This document shows positions 1-8,532 of a stretch of DNA of 64,000 bases, piece after piece. How positions within the stretch are numbered: position 1 is the first letter of the stretch; each line of letters begins with the position of its first letter. Position numbers and translations under genes: made by a program. Below the pieces are notes generated by a model. That model was not told the DNA's origin. It did no database searches and was given only the letters and a program-made list of their open reading frames with translations. Origin of the DNA: Nodosilinea sp. FACHB-141 (GTDB taxonomy: Bacteria > Cyanobacteriota > Cyanobacteriia > Phormidesmidales > Phormidesmidaceae); NCBI RefSeq assembly GCF_014696135.1, contig NZ_JACJPP010000018.1, positions 186,001-250,000 on the forward strand, given 5' to 3'.

Positions 1-91
1 AACTGACAAGCCGTCTTCAGAGACTAGCAATAGCAAGCCAAGTGCAATTCATTTAATAAAACAAAATCACTATTTTTAGTTTGGCAAACCC

Positions 92-1144
92 ATGAAGACG
101 ATAAATATTTGCAATTATAAATTGGGTAACACTGCTCAGCCATTTGTAATTGCTGAAATGTCCGGCAACCATAATCAGTCTCTGGCTCGGGCGCTAGAAC
201 TTGTGGATGCGGCAGCTAAGGCAGGGGCACATGGTTTGAAGATCCAAACCTACACTGCTGATACTATGACTCTCGATATCAAAGAGGGTGAGTTCTTTAT
301 TAAAGACCCTAATAGTCTTTGGCAAGGGAATTCACTTTACAGTTTATATCAACAGGCTCATACCCCTTGGGAATGGCACCAGCCCATCTTCGATCGCTGC
401 AAAGAGCTTGGCCTAGTCGGCTTTAGCAGCCCTTTCGATGCCACCGCCGTCGATTTTCTTGAGACTCTCGATGTCCCCTGCTACAAAATAGCCTCGTTTG
501 AAAATACCGACCTGCCGCTGATTCGCAAAGTGGCCAGCACCGGCAAGCCTATGATTATCTCCACTGGGATGGCAACCATCGCCGAACTAGACGAAGCAGT
601 GTGCACTGCTCGTGCTGCCGGATGCCCAGACTTGATCTTGCTCAAATGCACTAGCACCTACCCGGCCAGTCCTGCTAACGCCAACATTATGACTATTCCC
701 CACCTGCGCCAGCTGTTTGATGTACAGGTAGGTCTGTCAGATCACACCATGGGCATTGGCGTTGCTGTTGCCAGTGTTGCCTTGGGGGCCACCCTGATCG
801 AAAAGCACTTCACCCTCAGCCGAGCCGATGGTGGGGTAGACTCAGCCTTTTCTATGGAGCCGGACGAACTGCACCAGCTAGTCATCGAGACTGAGCGGGC
901 CTGGCAGTCGTTGGGCCAGGTCAGCTATGGGGCCACGAAAGATGAAGAAAAATCGGTAAGATTTAGGCGCAGTCTGTATGTGGGGCAACCTATGGAGGCA
1001 GGTGAGGTATTCACCGCCAATAACCTGCGCATCATTCGGCCCGGATTTGGTTTGGCACCCAAATATTTTGATGATTTGATTGGCAAACCCGTCAAAAAAG
1101 CCACTCCAGCAGGCACCCCCGTCACTTGGGATTTGATTTTATAA
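92..1144 (+). CDS. pseI: Pseudaminic acid synthase
   Basis: This enzyme of the NeuB/SpsE family condenses a 6-deoxy-hexosamine with phosphoenolpyruvate to give a nine-carbon nonulosonic acid in the cytoplasm. The N-terminal TIM barrel covers about residues 15-265, with the family pattern AEMSGNHNQS near residue 21, KIQTYTADTMTLD near 50 and GLSDHTMGIG near 215. A C-terminal SAF (antifreeze-like) domain follows from about residue 290, starting at RRSLYV. The wording throughout is closer to PseI than to sialic acid synthase, so the product is probably pseudaminic acid, although a related nonulosonate is possible. The start ATG has no clear ribosome binding site. The other pse genes would have to lie left of the window. 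The next gene follows 18 bp later and is probably cotranscribed. Confidence 0.9.
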   Translation: MKTINICNYKLGNTAQPFVIAEMSGNHNQSLARALELVDAAAKAGAHGLKIQTYTADTMTLDIKEGEFFIKDPNSLWQGNSLYSLYQQAHTPWEWHQPIFDRCKELGLVGFSSPFDATAVDFLETLDVPCYKIASFENTDLPLIRKVASTGKPMIISTGMATIAELDEAVCTARAAGCPDLILLKCTSTYPASPANANIMTIPHLRQLFDVQVGLSDHTMGIGVAVASVALGATLIEKHFTLSRADGGVDSAFSMEPDELHQLVIETERAWQSLGQVSYGATKDEEKSVRFRRSLYVGQPMEAGEVFTANNLRIIRPGFGLAPKYFDDLIGKPVKKATPAGTPVTWDLIL

Positions 1145-1162
1145 ACCAGCGGTTTTATACCT

Positions 1163-2860
1163 ATGGGCTACCCCCCTGACCTAGAGCAGCAGATCAAACG
1201 CATCAACACTTTTGAGGAAAAATACCCTGCCCCAGATGCGCACCAGTGCTACGGCTTGGGTAAATGGCTCAAGCGTCATCTAGCCTTGCGCGAGGGTATT
1301 CCTCTGCACATTCACATGGATCATGGGGTTCGCATCAGCGAGGCCATGACTAATTGCGATCTGTTTGCTACTCAGCCCATCTTTTTCACCAGTGCTGCCC
1401 AGCGGAATGAGTACGTCAAGCAAACTGGCAAGCAGGCCTACGTTAGCGGTTCGCCCTTTGTCGCCTGCCGCATCCTTAACCAAATTAAATCAGACCCAAA
1501 TGCTAGAGGCACCGTCGCTTTTCCCGTCCATTCCACTCACCTAATTGACGTGGTAATCGACTGGGAAAAGTATGCCGACGATTTGCTCAACCTGCCCGCC
1601 GAGTATCAACCCGTCACAGTGTGCCTGTATTGGAAAGATCTGCTGGCTGGGCGGCATACCCCGTTCATCAAGCGGAGCATGACGGTGGTGACCACTGGGC
1701 ATATGGCTGACCCTGACTTCGCCACCACTTTTTATGCCATCCTGCGGCAGCACCGCTACTGTACTAGCAATATGGTGGGGTCTTACACCTTTTACGCCGT
1801 CGAGATGGGGATTCCATTCTTTATTCACGGCATGCCGCCAGTTTTCAACAACCACGGCCACGACCACAACCGCCCAACCGGTACCTACACCGTTGACAAT
1901 CTGGCAGACGATCGCGAGAAGCGCGACTTTTTAGAGTTTCAAAATCTATTTGAGCTGGATATGAATGCGGAGGTGACAATCAGCGAGCGCACTCGTGCCC
2001 TCTGCCTGAGCAAATTAGGCCTCGGCCAAGCCGATAGCAAAGCCACTCTGCGCCGGGTTATCTACCAGGCCTGGGCCAACCATGTGGCCCGGTGGCCCAT
2101 CAATAAAGCCCATGGCGCTGTGAAAAAGCTGCGGCGGTTAGCCCAACCGACAAAATCGCGGCTGAACCAAGCACTCACCGGCAATATTCGTCAGCTCGAA
2201 GGAGTCGATATTCCTGCTAGCAAGATGATTTCGCCGATTATTCGGCAGACCATTAATTCAGGTGTCTACGAGTTTGGCGAGATCAGCCTGCTGAAAAAGT
2301 ATTTAGACAAGCAAGATACAGTGATGGAAATTGGCGGTGGCATTGGCTTCTTGTCGGGCTATTGCGCCAAAAAAGTTGGTTCTGAGCGGGTGTTTACCTA
2401 CGAGGCCAACCCGGTGCTGAAAGAGGCTATTCAAACCTTGCATGCTAAAAATGGGGTTAGCCCAACGGTGGCGATCGCGATGGTAGCCAACACCAACGAC
2501 ACCAGCAAAACCGAAAAGTTCTACGTCACCCCAGACTTTTGGAGTTCGTCACCAATACAACCCACTACTGAAATTGTGGATCGGGTGATCGAAGTGCCAG
2601 TCAAATCTTTTGAGCAAGAGTTGGAAAAAAATCAACCCACTCTGCTGGTGGTCGATATTGAGGGTGGGGAGTATGACCTGTTTGCCCAGGCCACCCTAAA
2701 TACCGTACGCAAGCTCATTGTTGAGGTGCACTATGCGGTGCTGGGGCCAGAAAAAGTAGCGGCCCTTAAAACAACCTTTAGCAGTCTAGGCTTTGAGCTG
2801 GTTGAGGCGATCGCTAACTGTGATGACCAGATCTGGTATTTGCAGCGATCGCCCCTCTAA
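1163..2860 (+). CDS. Two-domain protein: putative sugar (nonulosonate?) transferase fused to FkbM methyltransferase
   Basis: The C-terminal part (about residues 370-565) is an FkbM-type SAM-dependent methyltransferase: the SAM loop MEIGGGIGF lies at about 388-396 and VVDIEGGEYDL near 512. The N-terminal 330 residues are a different domain that I cannot assign to a named family. It contains AFPVHSTH near 119, CLYWKD near 154 and SNMVGSYTFYAVEMGIPFF near 202. A His motif followed by a Ser/Gly motif in the second half is the layout seen in GT-B sialyl- and Kdo-type transferases. Because it sits 18 bp behind pseudaminic acid synthase, I infer that this half transfers a nonulosonic acid and that the C-terminal half O-methylates the glycan. 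The methyltransferase call is firm; the transferase call is an inference. Confidence 0.6.
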   Translation: MGYPPDLEQQIKRINTFEEKYPAPDAHQCYGLGKWLKRHLALREGIPLHIHMDHGVRISEAMTNCDLFATQPIFFTSAAQRNEYVKQTGKQAYVSGSPFVACRILNQIKSDPNARGTVAFPVHSTHLIDVVIDWEKYADDLLNLPAEYQPVTVCLYWKDLLAGRHTPFIKRSMTVVTTGHMADPDFATTFYAILRQHRYCTSNMVGSYTFYAVEMGIPFFIHGMPPVFNNHGHDHNRPTGTYTVDNLADDREKRDFLEFQNLFELDMNAEVTISERTRALCLSKLGLGQADSKATLRRVIYQAWANHVARWPINKAHGAVKKLRRLAQPTKSRLNQALTGNIRQLEGVDIPASKMISPIIRQTINSGVYEFGEISLLKKYLDKQDTVMEIGGGIGFLSGYCAKKVGSERVFTYEANPVLKEAIQTLHAKNGVSPTVAIAMVANTNDTSKTEKFYVTPDFWSSSPIQPTTEIVDRVIEVPVKSFEQELEKNQPTLLVVDIEGGEYDLFAQATLNTVRKLIVEVHYAVLGPEKVAALKTTFSSLGFELVEAIANCDDQIWYLQRSPL

Positions 2861-2863
2861 ACG

Positions 2864-2925
2864 TTCACTATAGTGAAGCAGATTTCAGGCTGATGCTAAG
2901 CTAAAATTCTAAGCACTTAGCATCA
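2864..2925. terminator. Palindrome plus hairpin downstream of the fusion gene
   Basis: Just after the stop codon is a perfect 14-bp palindrome (2864-2877). It is followed by a hairpin with 10-bp arms at 2891-2900 and 2916-2925, then an AT-rich stretch with several T residues. This resembles an intrinsic terminator that would end the pseI transcript before the AT-rich gene at 3006. Confidence 0.5.
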
Positions 2926-3005
2926 AATTTTATTTATCTAAATCAAAAACTAAAGCCTATCAGGTCAGAATAGTTTGCAAGGTAAGCTTTCACTCTGCTC
3001 CAAGG

Positions 3006-3611
3006 GTGCTCATCATGGATACAGCTCCTACTCAAAGGCTAGAACTACTTTACAGAGAGTATGTGAGATTAAATGACAAAGCAGAAGATTTCATAAAAAG
3101 CACCTACGAAAACTTTAAGTTACTGGGTGTGGTAGGCGCAGTCATAATTATTTGGAAACCCATTTCGGAGATCATTCTACCTGCAATTCCAAGGCTTGAG
3201 TCTAGCCTATTTTTATTTCTAGGCTTTTTAAGCTTGCTTACAATCTTAGGATTGGTGGCATTCACAAATCTAATTAAGCAGTCTTATTCATGGTATTTTG
3301 TCCACAACTTACAGGCTTATGAATTAGAAATAAAAAAAGAGCTGAAAGAACTGGAAGGTTCTCAAATCTTTAATTTCAACATAGGCAAAGAAGAACCAAG
3401 ATTTATCATAGCCTCGTATCGATTGGCTTTTAGATCCTTTCTCTTTTCAACGGCTGCGTTCGTTACGCTAATACCGTTCGCAATTCTTTGCTGTTCGAGT
3501 ATTTTGTACGCAATACTTTATTTTTTAGTGTCGGTTCTAGGATTTCTAATCTATTTGCAAATTTCCAGAAGAGTTTTGAGGCAATACTCTAACAGTAATT
3601 TTCTTTGGTGA
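3006..3611 (+). CDS. Hypothetical AT-rich membrane protein
   Basis: I do not recognise a family. The protein starts with GTG at 3006, or with ATG at 3015, giving 201 or 198 residues. An N-terminal amphipathic helix is followed by hydrophobic segments at about residues 39-60, 65-88, 140-162 and 165-185, with a charged helical stretch near 105-120. This suggests four membrane passes and a cytoplasmic middle domain. Base composition is clearly more AT-rich than the flanking polysaccharide genes, and codon use differs, which points to recent acquisition. It has its own short intergenic regions on both sides and is not obviously part of the glycosyltransferase operon. Confidence 0.6.
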   Translation: MLIMDTAPTQRLELLYREYVRLNDKAEDFIKSTYENFKLLGVVGAVIIIWKPISEIILPAIPRLESSLFLFLGFLSLLTILGLVAFTNLIKQSYSWYFVHNLQAYELEIKKELKELEGSQIFNFNIGKEEPRFIIASYRLAFRSFLFSTAAFVTLIPFAILCCSSILYAILYFLVSVLGFLIYLQISRRVLRQYSNSNFLW

Positions 3612-3686
3612 GCACAGCAACTCGCGAAGACGATAGATTCAATCAGTTTTGAAGAGTGTTTTTAAGCTTTACGGGTAACTTCGACC

Positions 3687-4721
3687 ATGATTTCGGTCAT
3701 CATTCCCACCCTTAACCGTGCAGACAGCCTAGCTCTGGCGCTTGAGTCAATGACTCGGCAGCAAGCTCCAGGTAATGACTTTGAGGTTTTGGTGGTGGAC
3801 AATGGCTCTACCGACCACACCAAGGCAGTTGTCCAAGCCTTTGCGGATGAGCTGGCCTGGGCGCATCTGCGCTACATTTTTGAGCCTGAGCCGGGGCTGC
3901 TGTCGGGGCGACACCGGGGTGCCCAGGAGGCCCAGGGCGACATCCTCTCGTTTTTAGATGATGATGTAGAGCTTGACCCAGGCTGGCTAGCGGCTATCCA
4001 AAATGCCTTCACCGATGCGACTGTGCATCTAGTAGGCGGGCGCAACCTACCGCACTATGAGAGCGAACCGCCCCCCTGGCTCCAGTATTTTTGGCAAAAA
4101 TGTCCTGGTGGGCAGCTCTGCACCGAGCTAAGCATACTTGACCTGGGCAACCAAAGCCACCTGATCGACGCCAACTATGTCTGGGGGTTGAACTTCTCAA
4201 TCCGCAAGGGCACGTTGTTCGAGCTAGGCGGCTTCCATCCCGACTGCATTCCCAAACGGTTGCAGCACCTCCAGGGCGATGGCGAAACGGGGCTAACCCG
4301 TCAGGCCAACCAACAGGGCTACAAAGCTATTTACGAACCGTTGGCCCTGCTGCACCACGTGGTGCCCGCCGCCCGCCTGACGCCTGAGTACTTTGAGTCG
4401 CGCTACTTTTATCAAGGGGTGTGCGATTCGTACACGGCTATTCGCGATCGCTATCGCAGCCAAGATGCCGGAGCAGACGCCATTGGCAAAGCCCAACGGT
4501 TAAATTACTACGTTGGCAAGATCAAAGGAAGATTGGCCAGTTTGGCTAAGGGCAGCGCCGAGTACAGAGCCATTCGGCGGCGCTGCAAGGTTGCCTATAC
4601 CGCTGGGTTTGCGTTTCATCAACAGCAAGTAGCTCAGCACCCAGCTCTTTTAGAGTGGGTCATAAAAGAGGATTACTGGGATTATCAGCTGCCCAACATC
4701 GTTGTTGCATCCCTCAGCTGA
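3687..4721 (+). CDS. Family 2 glycosyltransferase
   Basis: A GT-A fold inverting glycosyltransferase that would add a sugar from a nucleotide donor to a surface glycan at the cytoplasmic face. The Rossmann start SVIIPTLNRADSL is at residue 3. VVDNGSTDHT near 35 is the nucleotide-binding motif, and SFLDDDVELD near 94 carries the metal-binding Asp triplet. A later segment rich in Trp and Tyr (about 130-200) is the acceptor side. No membrane segment is evident. The donor and acceptor cannot be read from sequence. It stands alone, with 75 bp before and about 190 bp after it, but belongs by content to the polysaccharide region. Confidence 0.85.
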   Translation: MISVIIPTLNRADSLALALESMTRQQAPGNDFEVLVVDNGSTDHTKAVVQAFADELAWAHLRYIFEPEPGLLSGRHRGAQEAQGDILSFLDDDVELDPGWLAAIQNAFTDATVHLVGGRNLPHYESEPPPWLQYFWQKCPGGQLCTELSILDLGNQSHLIDANYVWGLNFSIRKGTLFELGGFHPDCIPKRLQHLQGDGETGLTRQANQQGYKAIYEPLALLHHVVPAARLTPEYFESRYFYQGVCDSYTAIRDRYRSQDAGADAIGKAQRLNYYVGKIKGRLASLAKGSAEYRAIRRRCKVAYTAGFAFHQQQVAQHPALLEWVIKEDYWDYQLPNIVVASLS

Positions 4722-4910
4722 GGCGTTTAGTAGCAAGTGCGCCCAAGATCCTGTCGAAAAGCCGCCTTGGGTCGAGGGGTAGCCCCATCTGTTGATTTAA
4801 TTAAACAGGCTACGCGATCGCAGCCATCCTGGGCAGACTAAAAGCAGCAGGCCGCCTTGCCCTTCCGCAGGCGCTGCTCCTTCTATCCTTTACCCAAAGG
4901 CGCTGCCCCC

Positions 4911-5381
4911 ATGCCATCCTCCTCCACCGTCACTGCCGCCCAGCTCTCCCCCGTTCAGCAAATTGTTCACAATAGCGAAATGCTGGCGCTGATTCTCTCC
5001 CATCGCTTTGCGGAGCCGGGTATTCACTTCTTTACCCCCAACGAGCTATCGCAGCAGCTCGCCTACATGAAATACGACGCCGGCAAAACCATTCCGGCCC
5101 ACGTCCACAACCCCGTACACCGCGACGTGTTTCACACCCAGGAAGTGCTGTTCATCAAGAAGGGAAAGCTGCGGGTTGACTTCTATAGCCAGGAGCAGGA
5201 GTACCTAGAGAGCCGCGTGCTGGAAGGCGGCGATGTGATCCTACTGGTGACGGGTGGCCATGGTTTTGAAGTGCTGGAAGACCTAGAGATGGTCGAGGTC
5301 AAGCAAGGCCCCTACATGGGCGATCAGGACAAAACCCGCTTCTCTGGGATATCGTCTAGCCAGGCCACTATTGCAGGCTAG
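4911..5381 (+). CDS. Cupin-domain protein of the sugar-biosynthesis type
   Basis: A 156-residue single-domain cupin. Motif 1 is seen as HVHNPVHRDVFHTQEVLFIKKG and motif 2 as GGDVILLVTGGHGFEVL, with several His residues able to bind a metal or shape a sugar pocket. The frame is open from TTG at 4857, but the preceding 18 codons look non-coding, so ATG at 4911 is preferred. The stop is 8 bp before the DegT aminotransferase. In nucleotide-sugar clusters such cupins often act next to DegT enzymes, so a role as a sugar isomerase, epimerase or binding protein is plausible; the exact activity cannot be assigned. Confidence 0.75.
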   Translation: MPSSSTVTAAQLSPVQQIVHNSEMLALILSHRFAEPGIHFFTPNELSQQLAYMKYDAGKTIPAHVHNPVHRDVFHTQEVLFIKKGKLRVDFYSQEQEYLESRVLEGGDVILLVTGGHGFEVLEDLEMVEVKQGPYMGDQDKTRFSGISSSQATIAG

Positions 5382-5389
5382 GCAACACC

Positions 5390-6505
5390 ATGGCGTTTAT
5401 TCCTGTCAACGAGCCCGCCCTCAACGGCAACGAAAAAAAGTATCTGCTGGAATGCCTAGAGACGGGCTGGATTTCGTCGGAAGGCCCCTTTGTCGATCGC
5501 TTTGAGGCAGAGTTTGCCCAGCGGGTAGGTCGCCAGCACGGCGTCGCGGTGGCCAACGGCTCTGCCGCCCTCGACGTGGCGGTAGCTGCCCTAGGACTAG
5601 GGCCCGGGGATGAGGTGATTTTGCCTACGTTTACGATTATTTCCTGCGCGGCGGCGATCGTCCGTGCCGGAGCCAAGCCAGTCGTTGTCGATGTCGACCC
5701 CATTACCTGGAATATGGATGTGGGTCAGCTCGAGGCCTGCATTACTCCCCGAACCCGAGCGATTATGGTGGTGCACATCTACGGGCTGCCCGTGGATATG
5801 GAGCCGCTGCTGGCGATCGCCCAGCGCCACCACCTAGCCATCATTGAAGACGCTGCCGAGATGCACGGTCAGACCTACCGGGGGCAGCCCTGTGGCAGCT
5901 TTGGCGACATCAGCACCTTTAGCTTTTACGCCAACAAGCACATCACCACGGGCGAAGGCGGCATGGTGCTCACCGACGATGCGGAGCTGGCGGAACGCTG
6001 CCGCTCCCTGCGCAACCTCTGTTTTCAGCCCCAGCAGCGCTTTGTCCACGAAGAGCTGGGCTGGAACTTTCGCCTAGGCAACCTGCAAGCGGCTCTGGGA
6101 GTGGCTCAATTAGAGCAGCTCGACGGCTTTATTGCCCGCAAACGCGCGATTGGGCAGCGCTACACCGAAGGATTAGTCGGTGTGCAGGGGCTGCAACTGC
6201 CGCTGGCCGCCACCGACTACGCCGAGAATGTTTACTGGGTCTACGGCCTGGTGCTCGACGACGGGGTGCCATTCGATGCGATCGAGGCCATGCAGCGCCT
6301 CAAGGCCAAGGGCGTTGGCACGCGGCCCTTTTTCTGGCCCATGCACGAGCAGCCCGTGTTCCGTAAAATGGGGCTGTTTGAGGGCGAAAAGCACCCCGTG
6401 GCTGAGCGCATCGCCCGGCGCGGCTTTTACCTGCCCAGCGGCCTAGCCCTCACTGACGGACAGATTGATCAAGTAATTACCACTGTGCGAGAGGTGATGG
6501 CGTGA
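5390..6505 (+). CDS. DegT/DnrJ/EryC1/StrS-family PLP aminotransferase
   Basis: A fold-type I PLP enzyme that converts a keto group of a nucleotide-activated sugar to an amino group. The sequence reads like perosamine-synthase members: NEPALNGNEKKYL at the start, ANGSAALDVA near 55, EDAAEMHGQTY near 153, and FSFYANKHITTGEGG with the Schiff-base Lys at residue 183. Length (371) is normal for the family. It starts 8 bp after the cupin and overlaps the next gene by 4 bp (GTGA), so the three genes form a translationally coupled unit. The product is probably a 4-amino-4-deoxyhexose, but the substrate is not provable from sequence. Confidence 0.88.
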   Translation: MAFIPVNEPALNGNEKKYLLECLETGWISSEGPFVDRFEAEFAQRVGRQHGVAVANGSAALDVAVAALGLGPGDEVILPTFTIISCAAAIVRAGAKPVVVDVDPITWNMDVGQLEACITPRTRAIMVVHIYGLPVDMEPLLAIAQRHHLAIIEDAAEMHGQTYRGQPCGSFGDISTFSFYANKHITTGEGGMVLTDDAELAERCRSLRNLCFQPQQRFVHEELGWNFRLGNLQAALGVAQLEQLDGFIARKRAIGQRYTEGLVGVQGLQLPLAATDYAENVYWVYGLVLDDGVPFDAIEAMQRLKAKGVGTRPFFWPMHEQPVFRKMGLFEGEKHPVAERIARRGFYLPSGLALTDGQIDQVITTVREVMA

Positions 6506-7272
6506 GTGTATTTAATGCCTATGCTCAGTACTACGACCTGCTGTACCAGGACAAAGACTACGCCCAAGAGGCCGACTTTATTCATCAACTGCTCAAAACC
6601 CACGCCCCTGCGGCTCAGCATTTGCTAGAGCTGGGCAGCGGCACCGGTCGCCATGCCGAATGTCTAGCGGAACGGGGCTATCAGGTCACCGGGGTCGAGC
6701 GCAGTGAAGAGATGCTGGCTCGCTGTGGTGAACGGCAGGCCGAGCAGGCTAGCAAGATCGCCCAGCAGCTCAAATTCCTTCAGGGCGATCTGCGGAAGGT
6801 GAGGCTAGAGCAAACCTTTGACTGCGTGCTGTCGTTGTTTCACGTAATTAGCTACCAGACCAGCAACGCCGATTTGGCGGCGGCCTTTGCCACCGTAACC
6901 CAGCACCTTAAGCCGGGGGGCGTGTTTGTTTTTGACGTATGGTACGGGCCTGCGGTGCTGCACGACCAGCCCCAAGTGCGGGTCAAGCGCCTGCAAAATG
7001 AGAACCTGGCCATTACCCGCATAGCCGAGCCGGTGCTACACCCCAATGACAACGTGGTGGATGTGAACTATCACGTTCTGCTACAGCAGTTGGGCACCGA
7101 CACCTGGAAAGAGCTGCGCGAGCTGCACCGCATGCGCTATCTGTTTAAGCCCGAGCTGGAGCTACTGCTTCACCAAGCGGGGATGGATCTGGTAACCTGT
7201 GGCGAATGGATGAGCGATCGCCCCGCCAGTCTAGACACCTGGGGCGTCTACTTTGTCGCTGTGAAGTTATGA
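6502..7272 (+). CDS. Class I SAM-dependent methyltransferase
   Basis: A 256-residue methyltransferase with motif I LELGSGTGRHAECL near residue 42, an acidic end of strand 2 at GVERSEEML, and motif II/III segments LQGDLRKV and FDCVLSLFHVISY. The start is GTG inside the stop of the DegT gene (4-bp overlap), and the stop overlaps the start of the following glycosyltransferase (ATGA). That coupling suggests it modifies the same amino sugar, for example by N- or O-methylation. The methyl acceptor is unknown. The Rossmann core is complete, so the enzyme is probably active. Confidence 0.85.
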   Translation: MSVFNAYAQYYDLLYQDKDYAQEADFIHQLLKTHAPAAQHLLELGSGTGRHAECLAERGYQVTGVERSEEMLARCGERQAEQASKIAQQLKFLQGDLRKVRLEQTFDCVLSLFHVISYQTSNADLAAAFATVTQHLKPGGVFVFDVWYGPAVLHDQPQVRVKRLQNENLAITRIAEPVLHPNDNVVDVNYHVLLQQLGTDTWKELRELHRMRYLFKPELELLLHQAGMDLVTCGEWMSDRPASLDTWGVYFVAVKL

Positions 7273-8525
7273 AGGTCGCTATCCCAGTTTCTGCCGCATT
7301 TCCGTCAGCCGGCGGTGGTTACACCTTTGAGTCAGAAATTGTGGCAGCGCTGATCGACCTAGCCTCAGAAATACACCACCAGGTCACGATTTTTAGCGGG
7401 GCCAAAGGCGACGGGCAGGAGACACCACACCCCAATCTCACTATCCTTCACCCGCCCAGCCAGTTGATGGCGGGAGCTATTCCTGCTGTGCTACGGCAGG
7501 GGATGAGTCTGGCCCACGCTAGCGGCAGTCCCAAGCTGGCCAACCAAGCCGATAAAGTTCAGGCCGCCTTTGTGCGACGCTTTATTCTGCAAAACCGCTT
7601 TGACTTCGCCTGGGTACTGGCCCCCGCCGCGCTGATCCAGTGCCCTAGACAAATTCCCTATGCCCTAACTCTATGGGATTTACAGCACCGTCTTCAGCCC
7701 TACTTTCCCGAGGTGAGCCAGGGGCGCGAGTGGGGCAAGCGCGAGCGGTTCTACCGGGCGAACCTGCCTCGAGCAACCTATGTGGTCACCGGCACTGAGC
7801 GAGGCAAGGCTGAGATCGAGCGCTTTTACCAAATCGCACCGGAGCGAATTCAGGTGATTCCATTCCCGACGCCGAGGTTGGGGGATGCCATTGCTAATCA
7901 CGCCTCCACAAAAGAAGAATTCCTAGCCCAGCACCGTCTACCCAGTCAATACTTCTTCTATCCGGCCCAGTTTTGGCCCCACAAAAATCACTACAATCTG
8001 CTCAAGGCATTCAAAACCTTAGTTAGCGAGCACAAAGATGTTGCCCTGGTGTTGACTGGCTCAGACAAGGGCAACGCGAGCTATGTCAAGCAGCTAATTC
8101 ACGATTTAGATCTCGTTGCCAAGGTTCACATCCTAGGGTTTGTCTCAAAGGAAGAACTAGCTAATCTCTACAAGTACGCCCTGGCGCTGGTGTTTCCCAC
8201 CCATTTTGGGCCAGATAATCTGCCACCGCTGGAGGCTTTTTCCCTAGGCTGTCCGGTGATTGCATCCCAGGTGCCAGGGGCGGCAGAACAGTTGGGTGAT
8301 GCGGCCCTGCTGGTCGATCAGCGCGATGCGGCCCAGATGGCATGGGCGATGAAATCTGTTTGCGGAGACGAAGCCCTGCGCCACAACCTGATTCAAAAGG
8401 GCTTGACGAGGGCGAAAAGTTGGCAACCCCAAGACTATGCGAGGCGGCTAATCGCGCTTTTGGATGAGTTTGAGAGCATTCGCTACTGCTGGCCCAACAG
8501 CACTAGCCACCCTAGCAATACCTAG
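7269..8525 (+). CDS. Family 4 (GT-B) glycosyltransferase
   Basis: A 418-residue retaining glycosyltransferase. The N-terminal half opens with VAIPVSAAFPSAGGGYTFE, the usual glycine-rich acceptor-side loop. The C-terminal half has FYPAQFWPHKNHYNLLKAF, LTGSDKGN, ILGFVSKEEL and the EX7E-like donor site GPDNLPPLEAFSLGCPVIAS. The frame is open from 7206, but ATG at 7269 overlaps the previous stop by 4 bp and begins the conserved fold, so I use it. It is most likely cotranscribed with the cupin, aminotransferase and methyltransferase genes. Confidence 0.85.
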   Translation: MKVAIPVSAAFPSAGGGYTFESEIVAALIDLASEIHHQVTIFSGAKGDGQETPHPNLTILHPPSQLMAGAIPAVLRQGMSLAHASGSPKLANQADKVQAAFVRRFILQNRFDFAWVLAPAALIQCPRQIPYALTLWDLQHRLQPYFPEVSQGREWGKRERFYRANLPRATYVVTGTERGKAEIERFYQIAPERIQVIPFPTPRLGDAIANHASTKEEFLAQHRLPSQYFFYPAQFWPHKNHYNLLKAFKTLVSEHKDVALVLTGSDKGNASYVKQLIHDLDLVAKVHILGFVSKEELANLYKYALALVFPTHFGPDNLPPLEAFSLGCPVIASQVPGAAEQLGDAALLVDQRDAAQMAWAMKSVCGDEALRHNLIQKGLTRAKSWQPQDYARRLIALLDEFESIRYCWPNSTSHPSNT

Positions 8526-8532
8526 TTTTCTT

